Source: Vibrio sp. UCD-FRSSP16_30 (lineage in GTDB: Bacteria > Pseudomonadota > Gammaproteobacteria > Enterobacterales > Vibrionaceae). Taken from it: 64,000 bases of DNA. The translations under genes and the position numbers were made by a program. This document shows, piece by piece, positions 39,873-49,153 of the stretch; the first letter of the stretch is position 1; each line of letters begins with the position of its first letter. A model generated the notes under the pieces. The model had not been told where the DNA came from and ran no database searches. It was given only the letters and a program-made list of their open reading frames with translations. The DNA lies in the NCBI RefSeq assembly GCF_001676025.1, contig NZ_LZFW01000005.1:1-64000 (forward strand), in the 5' to 3' direction.

Positions 39873-40841
39873 ATGTCATCATCTCTACCTAAGGTTGTCT
39901 TTTTAGATAAGGCAACCATTCCTGCGCATATTGAATTTCGAGAATTAAACTTCCCGCATCAGTGGGTGGAGTATGATTATACCTCCCCTGAGCAACTCGC
40001 CGAGCGACTGCAAGACGCTGATATTGTGATTAGCAATAAAGTACAGCTTAATGCTCAGATGTTAAGCCAGTATCCGAAAATTAAGCTGATCGCGGTGTCT
40101 GCGACAGGAACCAATAATGTCGATTTAGAGTATTGCCGCACGCAAAATATTGCAGTGTGTAATATTCAAGGATATGCAACTCGCTCAGTACCAGAGCACG
40201 CTATCAGCATGATCTTTGCTTTAAAACGCAACCTGTTTGCTTATCACCAAGATATAGCTAATGGGGTTTGGCAGCACGATAAACAGTTTTGCTTTTTTAC
40301 CCATCCTATTACCGATGTCGCAGAGTCAACCATTGCGATTGTTGGCAGTGGTAACTTAGGTGAGGGGGTTGCCACGCTTTCTCGTGCATTGGGCATGCAA
40401 GTGATTTTTGCCGAGCGCAAAGGATGTGGTGATGTTCGTGAGGGTTATGTCTCGTTTGAAAGTGCGCTACAACAAGCTGATATTGTGACGCTACATTGCC
40501 CTTTGACTGATGCCACCACTGATCTCATTGCCGCAAAAGAGTTAGCACTCATGAAGCCTACTGCAATATTAATCAATGCCGGCAGAGGTGGGTTGGTTAA
40601 TGAATCTGATTTAGTTGAAGCGTTAAAGTCGGCTCAAATTGCCGGTGCGGGTGTGGATGTTTTCACTCAAGAACCTGCTGATGAGTCCAATCCGCTACTT
40701 GCCAATATTAGTTTGCCTAATTTATTGCTCACCCCACATGTAGCTTGGGGGAGTGACTCGGCATTAACGAGTTTAGTAAATATATTATTAAATAATATAG
40801 AGCACTTCATGCAAGGAAAATCATTAAACCGAGTTGTTTAG
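39873..40841 (+). CDS. D-2-hydroxyacid dehydrogenase (glycerate dehydrogenase-like)
   Basis: A 322-residue NAD-dependent dehydrogenase of the D-isomer family. It has the nucleotide-binding VGSGNLGEGVATLSRALGM, the catalytic Arg in LINAGRGGLVNE, Glu in AGVDVFTQEPADESNP, and His in LLTPHVAWGS, so it looks active. The closest group appears to be HprA-like hydroxypyruvate/glyoxylate reductases, but the substrate cannot be fixed from sequence. It follows rluA by 43 bp and ends before a bidirectional terminator. Confidence 0.88.
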   Translation: MSSSLPKVVFLDKATIPAHIEFRELNFPHQWVEYDYTSPEQLAERLQDADIVISNKVQLNAQMLSQYPKIKLIAVSATGTNNVDLEYCRTQNIAVCNIQGYATRSVPEHAISMIFALKRNLFAYHQDIANGVWQHDKQFCFFTHPITDVAESTIAIVGSGNLGEGVATLSRALGMQVIFAERKGCGDVREGYVSFESALQQADIVTLHCPLTDATTDLIAAKELALMKPTAILINAGRGGLVNESDLVEALKSAQIAGAGVDVFTQEPADESNPLLANISLPNLLLTPHVAWGSDSALTSLVNILLNNIEHFMQGKSLNRVV

Positions 40842-40924
40842 CTAGGGTGAATGCATAAGCCAATCATGACCATCATCTCCACAAGACGCCGTGAAATCAT
40901 CCATGATGGCTTCAAGTGGTATCC

Positions 40925-40950
40925 ATGCCACAAATCAATGCCACAAATCC
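40925..40950. repeat. Tandem 13-bp repeat (two copies)
   Basis: ATGCCACAAATC occurs at 40925 and again at 40938, one base apart, in the otherwise featureless 205-bp stretch after the dehydrogenase gene. No ORF or other element is apparent there. Confidence 0.55.
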
Positions 40951-41046
40951 ATACAAAAAAGCTAGTTCCTATAATGCACATGATGTTGTTCAAAGAACGT
41001 TCGTGATCTCACCCTGATTGTTCAGCCAGTTCATTTCTTCTTAATA

Positions 41047-41084
41047 AAAAAGGGCAGCTAGTGTTAGTACTAGCTGCCCTTTTT
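41047..41084. terminator. Bidirectional intrinsic terminator
   Basis: Perfect 16-bp arms (41047-41062, 41069-41084) with a GTTAGT loop; A and T tracts on both sides. It closes the leftward TRAP-Usp operon and the rightward rapA-rluA-dehydrogenase group. Confidence 0.92.
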
Positions 41085-41100
41085 ATTATCTGTATATGGC

Positions 41101-41538
41101 TTAACCTTGTGGCTTAATCACCAGTACATTAACAGGAGAGTTATGCACTACTTTGGTTGCCACTGAACCTAGTACAACATTATCAATTTTAGAGCGCTTA
41201 TGACTTGGCATCACAATCAGGTCTGCACCTAGTTTTTCGGCATAATCGATAATCGTAGAGTAAGGTTTACCTTCGGCAATATGTATATGGTAAACCAACT
41301 CAGGGTCGATAAGCTTATCTGCAAAGTCGCGTAATTGCGCCTCAACATCTTTCTTCATATCTTGCACGGCATCTTTAGGAAAATAAGTCGCAACCATAGA
41401 CATGTGAATTCCAGGTAATACGTTAAGCAAATGCAGTTGTGCGTGGCTTTGTTTGGCATGCCACACAGCCGCTTTTAATGCTTTATCGCAGAACCCTTTT
41501 TCGTTGAGGTCTACGGGAACTAAGATCTGTTTGTACAT
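41101..41538 (-). CDS. UspA-family universal stress protein, TRAP-operon member
   Basis: A 145-residue single Usp domain, beginning YKQILVPVDLNEKGFCDKAL. Near the C terminus the ATP loop reads MPSHKRSKIDNVVLGS; the usual GxxG is replaced by PSHK, as in UspF-type proteins, so nucleotide binding may differ. It follows the TRAP permease gene by 73 bp and precedes the terminator. In Halomonas a Usp protein, TeaD, in a TRAP operon regulates the transporter; this gene is placed likewise, so the same job is inferred. Confidence 0.9.
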   Translation of the reverse strand: MYKQILVPVDLNEKGFCDKALKAAVWHAKQSHAQLHLLNVLPGIHMSMVATYFPKDAVQDMKKDVEAQLRDFADKLIDPELVYHIHIAEGKPYSTIIDYAEKLGADLIVMPSHKRSKIDNVVLGSVATKVVHNSPVNVLVIKPQG

Positions 41539-41570
41539 GGAAAGTGCTCTTCATATTTCAGTCATGCCAT

Positions 41571-41596
41571 TGCCCCATACTGTGAGGTATGGGGCA
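41571..41596 (-). repeat. Perfect 10-bp stem-loop between TRAP permease and usp
   Basis: TGCCCCATAC (41571-41580) and its exact reverse complement (41587-41596) enclose 6 bases, just after the permease stop. No T tract follows. It could stabilise the upstream message or modulate usp. Confidence 0.55.
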
Positions 41597-41611
41597 TTGA
41601 GCCAAATCAAA

Positions 41612-44185
41612 CTATGCGACGATAGACTCTCTTGCGATGCGACGTTTTTGATTTATGACCATTAAAATGACTAATAGCAATGCTGGAATAAAGACTAATT
41701 CTTTCATCGGGCGTTCAGCCTTTTGAATGATATGTTTTATTTGCCAATCAAAATCAATACCAGAGGCTTCTGCTGGGCTACCAAATTCCACCATATCGAT
41801 AATGACTTTATCAGCACTTTTTGACAGCATTAATCCCATTGATGAAATACGATCTTCTGCGGTGGTTGCGTCATCATCAAAAGGTAAGCGAACCGTCTTA
41901 CTCATGAACTTACCGTCTAGAGTTTCACCTTCCACTCGCATCTCTAGTGGTTGGCCAATAGGCATGTCTTGCACCACCGTTGATATCTGCGTTGCCGGTA
42001 CTTCAATCTTAGCGGGATAGACTTGATCCCACCAAAAACCAGGGCGGAAGAAGGTAAAGGTCAGCAATAATAACGCGATGGTTTCCCACCATTTATTCTT
42101 GGTAAACCACCATCCTTGTGTCGCAGCCGAAAAGAGCAACATTGCAGTTGTCGCAGATAAAACCGTCAGTAATAAATGCCACCAACTGTCTATTCCCATC
42201 ATCAATAATTGGGTATTGAACACGAACATAAACGGCAAGATTGCGGTTCGTATGTCATAGGTAAAACCTTGAATACCGGTTCTAATTGGGTCTGATTTAG
42301 CAATTGCCGCTGCGGCAAAAGCGGCTAAACCTACTGGCGGTGTATCGTCGGCTAAAATACCAAAATAGAATACAAATAGATGCACCGCGATAAGCGGTAT
42401 AATCAGTCCGTGGGCGGCACCTAGCGTAACAATCACTGGAGCCATCAATGTTGATACCACGATATAGTTTGCCGTTGTTGGCAACCCCATTCCTAGTACT
42501 AAGCTAATGATCGCTGTAAACAGTAACATCATGATAATGTTGCCACCGGAAATGAACTGCACAAAGTCTGTCATAACCAAACCAATTCCGGTGAGGGTCA
42601 CCACACCAACCACGGTGCCGGCCGCCGCCGTTGCAACGCCAATGCCTATCATGTTCCTTGCGCCAGAAACCAGTGCTTCCAGTAAGTCATTAACGCCTAA
42701 TTTAAAGGCTGCCATTGTATTATTTTGTTTATTAAACAGATCCATGAGTGGACGTTGGGTCAACAAAATAAAGATCATAAATACCGTTGCCCAAAATGCC
42801 GATAGCCCCGGAGAGAAGCGTTCCACAGTTAGGCACCATACTAAGACCACGATAGGAAGTAGGAAATGCAGTCCCGATTTGACGGTCGGTCCGACATCGG
42901 GGATTTCGGTCAGCTCAGGATCCATTTCTGCATGTTCCTGATAGCGAGAAGAAACCCGAACGAGAGCAACATAACAAAGCAGTAAAATAACGGTTACAAC
43001 AGAGGTTGCTGCATCGCCAAATACACCTTTAGTCCAGCCAATTCCGTAATATACCACCGCACTAATCACGCATAAGCCAAGAATGGTACCGGTAAAGGAA
43101 AGTAGGCTTTGCAACTTAGTTGGAGTATGACGACGAGGCAGACCTTGCATACCTGCTTTACACGCCTCTAAGTGCACAATATAGATAAGCGCAATATAGG
43201 AGATAAGAGCCGGTAGTAGCGCCGCTTTAATCACTTCTACATAAGAGATCCCGACATATTCAACCATCAAAAAGGCAGCCGCGCCCATAATGGGAGGAGT
43301 CAACTGACCATTGGTGGATGCAGCCACTTCTACTGCGCCCGCTTTTGTACCAGGAAATCCCACTCGCTTCATCAGTGGAATAGTAAAGGTACCAGTGGTT
43401 ACAACATTGGCAATTGAGGAACCCGAAACTAAGCCTGAAAGTCCAGAAGCGACAACCGCAGCTTTGGCTGGTCCTCCGCGCATATGGCCCAATAAAGAAA
43501 AGGCGACTTTAATAAAGTAAGCACCTGCTCCGGCACGCTCTAGCATTGCTCCGAATAGTACAAATAGAAAGACAAAAGAGGTTGAAACCCCTAACGCAAT
43601 CCCAAATACGCCTTCTGTCGTTAGCCACAGATGGGACATTGCTTTGTTTAAGCTTGCGCCTTTGTGAGCAATAACGTCTGGCATATGTGGGCCAGCAAAG
43701 GTGTAGGTAAGGAATATCGCCGCAACCACCATCAGAGGTGGACCTAATGCACGGCGTGTTGCTTCGAGTAGTAACACCATTCCTATTACGGCACTGACAA
43801 CGTCAAGAGAGGTTGGTGCCCCAGAGCGGCCTGCTAACTGGGTGTAAAATAGATAAATGTAAGCGGCCGCTAAACTGCCTGATATTGCCAAGAACCAATC
43901 AATAGCGGGAATCCTATCTCGCGGCGATCTTTTCATCGCAGGATAAGCAGTAAAAGCAAGGAAGATAGCAAACGCAAGGTGAATAGATCGCGCTTCAGTA
44001 TCGTTTAAAATGGCAAAATTGAAAATAAATGGCAGTGGTGAGGCGTACCATAGCTGAAATAGTGACCAGCATAATGGTACAAACCAGAGAATTTTCCCCG
44101 GTATTCCGGCAGGGTTTCGTGCTCCTGTTTCGGACTGAGCGACAATATCTTGCGCTTCTTGAGCTGGAGTTGTTGAATGTGTCAT
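41612..44185 (-). CDS. TAXI-type TRAP transporter fused permease (DctQ-DctM) with DUF3394 tail
   Basis: An 857-residue inner-membrane protein joining the small (4-segment) and large (12-segment) TRAP permease parts. The large part holds FAAAAIAKSDPIRTG and GMGLPTTANYIVVSTLMAPV, typical of TRAP DctM. The C terminus (about 680-857) has a membrane segment and a soluble region with the pattern of DUF3394. It works with the binding protein encoded upstream to import an organic acid or amino acid using a sodium gradient; the substrate is unknown. TAGGA precedes the ATG. Confidence 0.93.
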   Translation of the reverse strand: MTHSTTPAQEAQDIVAQSETGARNPAGIPGKILWFVPLCWSLFQLWYASPLPFIFNFAILNDTEARSIHLAFAIFLAFTAYPAMKRSPRDRIPAIDWFLAISGSLAAAYIYLFYTQLAGRSGAPTSLDVVSAVIGMVLLLEATRRALGPPLMVVAAIFLTYTFAGPHMPDVIAHKGASLNKAMSHLWLTTEGVFGIALGVSTSFVFLFVLFGAMLERAGAGAYFIKVAFSLLGHMRGGPAKAAVVASGLSGLVSGSSIANVVTTGTFTIPLMKRVGFPGTKAGAVEVAASTNGQLTPPIMGAAAFLMVEYVGISYVEVIKAALLPALISYIALIYIVHLEACKAGMQGLPRRHTPTKLQSLLSFTGTILGLCVISAVVYYGIGWTKGVFGDAATSVVTVILLLCYVALVRVSSRYQEHAEMDPELTEIPDVGPTVKSGLHFLLPIVVLVWCLTVERFSPGLSAFWATVFMIFILLTQRPLMDLFNKQNNTMAAFKLGVNDLLEALVSGARNMIGIGVATAAAGTVVGVVTLTGIGLVMTDFVQFISGGNIIMMLLFTAIISLVLGMGLPTTANYIVVSTLMAPVIVTLGAAHGLIIPLIAVHLFVFYFGILADDTPPVGLAAFAAAAIAKSDPIRTGIQGFTYDIRTAILPFMFVFNTQLLMMGIDSWWHLLLTVLSATTAMLLFSAATQGWWFTKNKWWETIALLLLTFTFFRPGFWWDQVYPAKIEVPATQISTVVQDMPIGQPLEMRVEGETLDGKFMSKTVRLPFDDDATTAEDRISSMGLMLSKSADKVIIDMVEFGSPAEASGIDFDWQIKHIIQKAERPMKELVFIPALLLVILMVINQKRRIARESIVA

Positions 44186-44392
44186 TAGTGTATCCTAATT
44201 CTGTTGACGCGATACTTGGATAGCTGCAAAGGGATTGCTGTTAATTACTGAGCGGCTTTAAGCCAAGCTAAAATACTAACTAAAAGTGTTGCCATAGAGA
44301 GGGGTGCTACCAAAAAGTGGTAAGCAAGAAAGCCCCAATGAAAATTGGGTTTAGCTAGTGGGGATAAGCTCCCCATTTCTACAAGTCAGTGA

Positions 44393-44417
44393 AAAAGGAG
44401 GCAAGTTGCCTCCTTTT
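44393..44417 (-). terminator. Intrinsic terminator after the TRAP binding-protein gene
   Basis: Arms AAAAAGGAGGC and GCCTCCTTTT form a stem with a five-base loop; on the minus strand the stem is followed by T. It stands right after the binding-protein stop. Two weaker stem-loops follow in the same 241-bp gap (44359-44375 and 44334-44349). Together they should let only part of the transcripts reach the permease gene. Confidence 0.8.
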
Positions 44418-44426
44418 ATATTTGGT

Positions 44427-45395
44427 CTATTTAAGTAGACCGACTTCTCTGTAGTATTTTTCTGCACCAGGGTGAAGAGGAATAGAGATGCCGTCTTTAA
44501 CCATATTTTCTTTTTTAAGGTTAGCGAAGGCTGGGTGTAAACGTTTAAAGGTATTGAAGTTCTCAAATACAGCTTTAGCAACGGTATAGGCGACTTCATC
44601 AGAAACGTCTGATGTTGTTACCATTGTTGCCGCTACACCAAAGCTTTTCACGTCTTGGTCTGTGCCACGGTACATGCCAGCAGGAACTGTGCTAAATGCG
44701 TAGTAAGGATTATCCGCTACGATTTTATCAATTTCAGGACCAGTTGCTGGGACCAGTTTAGCGTCACAAGAAGTGGTTGCTTCTTTGATTGATCCGTTTG
44801 GATGACCAACCATATAGATGAACGCATCAATTTTATTATCACAAAGGGCTTGTGAACGCTCAGAACCTTTAAGTTCAGAAGCTAGCTTGAAGCTGTCATT
44901 TGTCCATCCCAAGGCGTCCATGACCACACCCATTGTTGCGCGGTCACCAGAACCTGGGTTACCGATATTGACTCGTTTGCCGGCTAAATCAGTCACATTG
45001 TTTATGCCAGCATCTTGACGTGCAATGATGTTAAAAGGTTCGGTATGAAGAGAGAACACAGCACGCAGTTTTTTGTATGGGCCTTGCTCTGAAAACTTGC
45101 TGGTTCCGTTGTAACCATGGAACTGCCAGTCAGACTGCACAATACCAAAATCAAGCTCGCCTGAACGAAGTGTATTTACGTTGTAAATTGAACCACCAGT
45201 TGATTCAACTGAGCAACGTACATTGTGATCATTGCGATCTTTGTTCACTAATTTACATATTGCGCCACCTGTAGGGTAGTAAACACCCGTTACAGAACCA
45301 GTACCAATAGTAATGAACTCTTGAGCTGAAACTACGCCAGCACCCATAATGGTTGCGGCAATTGCACCTACTTTAATTACTTTCTTAAATGCCAT
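44427..45395 (-). CDS. TAXI family TRAP transporter substrate-binding protein
   Basis: A 322-residue periplasmic binding protein. The signal peptide ends after VVSA (about residue 24) and the mature part starts EFITIGTGSVTGVYYPTGGA, the TAXI signature (ITIGTGSxTGVYYPxGG). Further marks are SGDRATMGVVMDALGW and GELDFGIVQSDWQFHGYNG. First gene of the three-gene TRAP-Usp operon; AAGGAAG lies 8 bp before the ATG. Confidence 0.94.
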   Translation of the reverse strand: MAFKKVIKVGAIAATIMGAGVVSAQEFITIGTGSVTGVYYPTGGAICKLVNKDRNDHNVRCSVESTGGSIYNVNTLRSGELDFGIVQSDWQFHGYNGTSKFSEQGPYKKLRAVFSLHTEPFNIIARQDAGINNVTDLAGKRVNIGNPGSGDRATMGVVMDALGWTNDSFKLASELKGSERSQALCDNKIDAFIYMVGHPNGSIKEATTSCDAKLVPATGPEIDKIVADNPYYAFSTVPAGMYRGTDQDVKSFGVAATMVTTSDVSDEVAYTVAKAVFENFNTFKRLHPAFANLKKENMVKDGISIPLHPGAEKYYREVGLLK

Positions 45396-45663
45396 GATGT
45401 TGCTTCCTTATGTCCATGATCATACCAACAGCCTTCTTTGTGCTGTTGAGGTTTCCTGTATGGAAACGGCATCTTTTTCAATTGGATCTGTCACCTACAA
45501 AACTGCTATGTATCTGATCTCATTGAATCTTTAAGCTTAGTGAGATTGTTATAGGAACGGTTAGTATTCCATCAGTAGTGAAGGGCAAAACGTTGAAAAA
45601 GTGACTGGATCATATCAAAAAACAATGCGAAATAGGGTGCGTATATCAATTGATGCATAGGAA

Positions 45664-45707
45664 ATTAATCACTTATATGATCGAATAAATATGATTGAGT
45701 GATTAAT
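45664..45707. repeat. 10-bp inverted repeat, possible operator, upstream of TRAP operon
   Basis: ATTAATCACT (45664-45673) and AGTGATTAAT (45698-45707) are exact inverted copies 24 bp apart. Between them ATATGAT occurs twice. It lies in the 422-bp gene-free stretch 45396-45817, which otherwise holds the CRP-like palindrome and a hairpin and no ORF I trust. Confidence 0.5.
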
Positions 45708-45763
45708 GTGTTTTAAAACAATAAGTTAGAGGGTTTTGGCGGTGAGGTGGTATTTTTCTGAGC

Positions 45764-45779
45764 TGTGATCGCAATCACA
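45764..45779. promoter_or_regulatory. Perfect CRP-type site
   Basis: TGTGATCGCAATCACA matches TGTGA-N6-TCACA exactly and extends to a 20-bp perfect palindrome (45762-45781). About 50 bp to its left, reading leftward, TATTGT stands at a -10 position that would place the CRP site near -61.5 for the TRAP operon. The site is seen directly; the regulated gene is inferred. Confidence 0.65.
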
Positions 45780-45800
45780 GCCTAAGAATTAGGCTGTGAT
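45774..45800. repeat. 12-bp perfect hairpin after argR, sharing an arm with the CRP site
   Basis: ATCACAGCCTAA (45774-45785), loop GAA, and its exact reverse complement (45789-45800). The arm ATCACAGC is also half of the CRP palindrome, so two hairpins compete. It lies 18 bp after the argR stop but has no T tract on the minus strand, so its use as an argR terminator is doubtful. Confidence 0.6.
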
Positions 45801-45817
45801 AAGGAGATTATCAAGGT

Positions 45818-46288
45818 TTATCCGGCGTATTCGAATAGGTCGCAGACTGACTCAAACAGTTGTTTTGTATCAATATCTAAGGTTGGAGTGATGAAAATAG
45901 TATCGTCTCCGGCAACAACGCCAAGGATACCTTCAGACTTACCAAGAGAGTCGAGTAGGCGAGCAATAAGTTGAGCACCAGCTGGGCCAGTATGAATAAC
46001 AACAAGCGCGTTGTTGTAATCAATATCTAAAACAAGCTCACGTAGCGAGCTTGAAACAGTCGGTACTCCAAGTTCTGCTGGAAGACAGTAAACCATTTCC
46101 ATTTTTGCATTACGTGTACGAACTGCACCAAACTTAGTGAGCATGCGAGAGACTTTAGATTGGTTGATATTATCAAACCCTTCTAGTTTTAGCGCCTCAA
46201 CGATTTCGCTCTGTGAGCCGAAACGTTCTTGTTTCAAAAGAGATTTGAATTCGCGGACTAAACGGTCCTGTTTTTCGCTGTTTCGCAT
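45818..46288 (-). CDS. argR: Arginine repressor
   Basis: ArgR represses arginine biosynthesis when bound to arginine. The 156 residues equal the E. coli length. The winged helix-turn-helix is near the start ([20 protein letters not shown] then [17 protein letters not shown]), and the C-terminal arginine-binding domain has [17 protein letters not shown] and [13 protein letters not shown]. The ATG at 46288 ([14 protein letters not shown]) was chosen over a longer frame. It is divergent from mdh across 292 bp, in which I see at most a weak ARG-box-like stretch (near 46436-46452). Confidence 0.96.
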   Translation of the reverse strand: MRNSEKQDRLVREFKSLLKQERFGSQSEIVEALKLEGFDNINQSKVSRMLTKFGAVRTRNAKMEMVYCLPAELGVPTVSSSLRELVLDIDYNNALVVIHTGPAGAQLIARLLDSLGKSEGILGVVAGDDTIFITPTLDIDTKQLFESVCDLFEYAG

Positions 46289-46497
46289 GACTTGTTCCAC
46301 ATATAATTGGTTTTGATTTTTATCAGAGACCAGTATCCCATTAATAGAGTGTCTCATATAACGTTCTTATACCCAAGCGGTCGAGCGATGAGTCGAGAAA
46401 AACGAGCGACTTAGTGTGTCAATTCGTGATGAAGGGCTGTGAATGCAATGAATCAGCCTTGGATGAGTGAGTAAGGTCGCAAAGGTGGCGTTACACA

Positions 46498-46525
46498 TTT
46501 GTAAATGCAAAGTAAATATTATAAT
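46498..46525 (+). promoter_or_regulatory. Possible mdh promoter
   Basis: TTTGTA (46498-46503) and a perfect TATAAT (46520-46525) are 16 bp apart, 55 bp before the mdh start. Confidence 0.45.
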
Positions 46526-46580
46526 TTCGGAACAATATAAACGGAACTTGAATGACCCTATTTTTTCCAAGGAGAACACA

Positions 46581-47516
46581 ATGAAAGTCGCTGTTATCGG
46601 AGCCGCTGGTGGTATTGGACAAGCACTCGCTCTACTACTTAAAAATAATCTTCCTGCTGGATCAGATCTAGCTCTTTATGATATTGCACCAGTTACTCCT
46701 GGTGTGGCAGCTGATCTTGATCATATCCCAACGCCAGTCTCTGTTACCGGTTTTGCAGGCCCAGATCCAACGCCAGCTCTAGAAGGCGCAGATGTCGTAC
46801 TTATTTCCGCCGGCGTTGCACGTAAACCTGGTATGGATCGTGAAGATCTATTCAACGTTAATGCAGGCATTGTTAAGTCTTTAGCGGAAAGAATTGCTGT
46901 TGTATGTCCAACAGCATGTATTGGCATCATTACTAACCCTGTGAATACGACAGTCGCAATTGCTGCTGACGTTCTTAAAAAGGCAGGCGTTTATGATAAG
47001 CGTCGCTTGTTTGGTGTAACTACTCTGGATGTGATTCGTTCAGAAACATTTATTGGCCAGCTAAGAGGTTTGGATCCGACTAAACTAGATGTCCCAGTAA
47101 TTGGCGGACACTCTGGCGTGACTATTTTACCTTTGCTATCACAGGTGGAAGGCGTTGAGTTTACTGATGAAGAAGTGTCGTCTCTAACGACTCGAATTCA
47201 GAATGCAGGTACCGAAGTTGTTGAGGCTAAAGCGGGTGGCGGTAGCGCTACGTTGTCTATGGGACAAGCAGCCTGTCGTTTCGGTCTGTCTTTAGTCAAA
47301 GCACTTCAAGGTGAAGCCAATATTGTTGAGTGTGCTTACGTTGAAGGTAATGGTGAGCATAGCCGTTTCTTCGCACAGCCAGTTAAGCTTGGCAAAGAAG
47401 GTGTTGAAGAGGTATTGGGTTATGGTGTACTTAGCGACTTCGAACGTGCCGCATTAGACGATATGCTTGAAACCCTTAGCGCTGATATTAGTAAAGGTGA
47501 AGAGTTCGCAAAATAG
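46581..47516 (+). CDS. mdh: Malate dehydrogenase
   Basis: NAD-dependent malate dehydrogenase of the citric-acid cycle. The 311 residues begin [20 protein letters not shown] (Rossmann loop), with the active-site [12 protein letters not shown] and the catalytic His in [20 protein letters not shown] (46569-46574) is 6 bp before the ATG at 46581; an open frame extends further upstream but is not coding. Divergence from argR is the usual gammaproteobacterial arrangement. Confidence 0.98.
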   Translation: MKVAVIGAAGGIGQALALLLKNNLPAGSDLALYDIAPVTPGVAADLDHIPTPVSVTGFAGPDPTPALEGADVVLISAGVARKPGMDREDLFNVNAGIVKSLAERIAVVCPTACIGIITNPVNTTVAIAADVLKKAGVYDKRRLFGVTTLDVIRSETFIGQLRGLDPTKLDVPVIGGHSGVTILPLLSQVEGVEFTDEEVSSLTTRIQNAGTEVVEAKAGGGSATLSMGQAACRFGLSLVKALQGEANIVECAYVEGNGEHSRFFAQPVKLGKEGVEEVLGYGVLSDFERAALDDMLETLSADISKGEEFAK

Positions 47517-47548
47517 CATCAATGGCTATTGGTTCGATCGAATAAATG

Positions 47549-47579
47549 AAAGGCGGATCATCATGATCCGCCTTTTTTA
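47549..47579. terminator. Bidirectional intrinsic terminator between mdh and ispB
   Basis: Perfect 12-bp arms (47549-47560, 47564-47575) with a TCA loop and a run of six T. It serves mdh and, on the other strand, ispB. Confidence 0.92.
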
Positions 47580-47581
47580 TT

Positions 47582-48553
47582 CTATTTATTACGCTTGACG
47601 GCCAAATGAGCTAATGCTTCAAGCGCCTGCTTCTCTGGTGAATCAGGTAAGATGGCTAGGGCTGCAATAGCCTTATCCGCTTCTTGGTTAGCCACTTGGG
47701 TGGTGTACTCTAAAGAGCCTGTTTCATGCATAGCCGCTAAGATATCACTTAGACGGTCCATACCATTGGCTTTCTCGATAGCTTCAACAATCATCTGTTG
47801 TTGCTCAGTAGAGCCATGCTGCATGGCGTACAGTAACGGGAGGGTAGGTTTACCTTCGGCAAGATCATCACCCACGTTTTTCCCCATCTCTTTGCCATCG
47901 GCAGTGTAATCTAATACATCATCGACCAATTGGAATGCCGTCCCTAGGTGTCGGCCATAGTTTTGCATAGCCGTTTCTATTTCAGGACTTGCATCCGTTA
48001 ATATTGCAGCAAGTTGCGAGGCAGATTCAAACAAGCGAGCAGTTTTTGAATAAATGACCTGCATATAGCTTTCTTCAGTGGTAGAAGCATCGTTACAGTT
48101 CATTAACTGCTGTACTTCACCTTCGGCAATTACGTTTACAGCTTCACTCATCAACTCAAGGATCCTTATTGATCCTAAGCTAGTCATCATTTGAAAAGAG
48201 CGGGTGTAAATGTAATCACCGACAAGTACGCTAGCGGCATTGCCAAAAGCAGCATTGGCCGTTTCTTTGCCTCGTCGCATATCCGATTCGTCAACAACAT
48301 CATCATGTAGCAAGGTAGCAGTGTGGATAAACTCAATAAATGCAGCTGCGGTAATATGGCCTTCTCCTGAATAGCCTAAAGCACGAGCTGAAAGAAGCGT
48401 TATGAGAGGGCGTAGACGTTTACCACCGCCACTGACAATGTAATAGCCTAATTGATTAATTAGAGCGACTTCAGATGTCAGTTGAGCGTGAATAGTTTGG
48501 TCCACTTTTGCCATGTCGTCAGCAGTAAGAGCCTGGATAGCATTAAAGTCCAT
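47582..48553 (-). CDS. ispB: Octaprenyl diphosphate synthase
   Basis: Makes the polyprenyl chain of ubiquinone. The 323 residues have both aspartate-rich motifs: LLHDDVVDESDMRRG (Asp84, Asp85, Asp88) and LVDDVLDYTADGKEMGKN, and GGGKRLRPL near residue 42-50 for isopentenyl diphosphate. Divergent from rplU, as in E. coli. GGAAG precedes the ATG. Confidence 0.95.
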   Translation of the reverse strand: MDFNAIQALTADDMAKVDQTIHAQLTSEVALINQLGYYIVSGGGKRLRPLITLLSARALGYSGEGHITAAAFIEFIHTATLLHDDVVDESDMRRGKETANAAFGNAASVLVGDYIYTRSFQMMTSLGSIRILELMSEAVNVIAEGEVQQLMNCNDASTTEESYMQVIYSKTARLFESASQLAAILTDASPEIETAMQNYGRHLGTAFQLVDDVLDYTADGKEMGKNVGDDLAEGKPTLPLLYAMQHGSTEQQQMIVEAIEKANGMDRLSDILAAMHETGSLEYTTQVANQEADKAIAALAILPDSPEKQALEALAHLAVKRNK

Positions 48554-48778
48554 GATACTTCCGGTTTTGAGTTGCTACTACGCAGTAGCTAAAATGATAA
48601 TTAATGTCGAATTTTACACTAAAAAACGTTGCCAAATACAGCTGTAAAAGGCATCATTCTCACACTTTTATGTGGCGATTATCTTTTCGCCTATTTTTTT
48701 AAAATATGGCTTGTTTTATGTGATGCGTTCACGTAGAATCTGCGCCCTATTGATGAATTAGTTAGCGCACACCCGATA

Positions 48779-48787
48779 TGCTAAAAT
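48779..48787 (+). promoter_or_regulatory. Possible rplU promoter (extended -10)
   Basis: TGCTAAAAT is an extended -10 element 36 bp before the rplU ATG, without a clear -35 box. Confidence 0.35.
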
Positions 48788-48822
48788 TAAGCAAAGGCTG
48801 TGCGGAAAAAGCGGAGTAAAAT

Positions 48823-49134
48823 ATGTACGCTGTTTTCCAATCTGGTGGTAAACAACACCGTGTAAGCGAAGGCCAAACTCTTCGTTTAGAGAAATTGGAC
48901 GTTGAAACTGGTGCAACTGTTGAGTTTGACTCAGTTCTTATGATCGCTAACGGTGAAGAAATCACTGTTGGTGCACCTCTTGTTGAAGGTGGCAAAGTTG
49001 TAGCTGAAGTGGTTAAGCACGGTCGTGGCGATAAAGTAAAAATCGTTAAATTCCGTCGTCGTAAGCACTCTCGTAAGCAACAAGGTCATCGTCAGTGGTT
49101 CACTGAAGTGAAGATCACTGGCATCAACGCTTAA
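48823..49134 (+). CDS. rplU: 50S ribosomal protein L21
   Basis: The 103 residues begin [20 protein letters not shown] and carry the basic C-terminal [20 protein letters not shown] segment of L21. The gene is followed 19 bp later by rpmA, the invariant L21-L27 pair. AGCGGAG is just before the ATG. Confidence 0.98.
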   Translation: MYAVFQSGGKQHRVSEGQTLRLEKLDVETGATVEFDSVLMIANGEEITVGAPLVEGGKVVAEVVKHGRGDKVKIVKFRRRKHSRKQQGHRQWFTEVKITGINA

Positions 49135-49153
49135 GTATTAGGAGAGTTTAACA

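Noticed and set aside
46400..46470. ARG boxes in the argR-mdh gap
   Set aside because: Only a weak match near 46436-46452 is visible and it lacks a good second box, so it is not listed as a site.
46467..46580. Longer N terminus for mdh
   Set aside because: The extra 38 codons overlap the promoter region and lack similarity; AAGGAG and the Rossmann start place the ATG at 46581.
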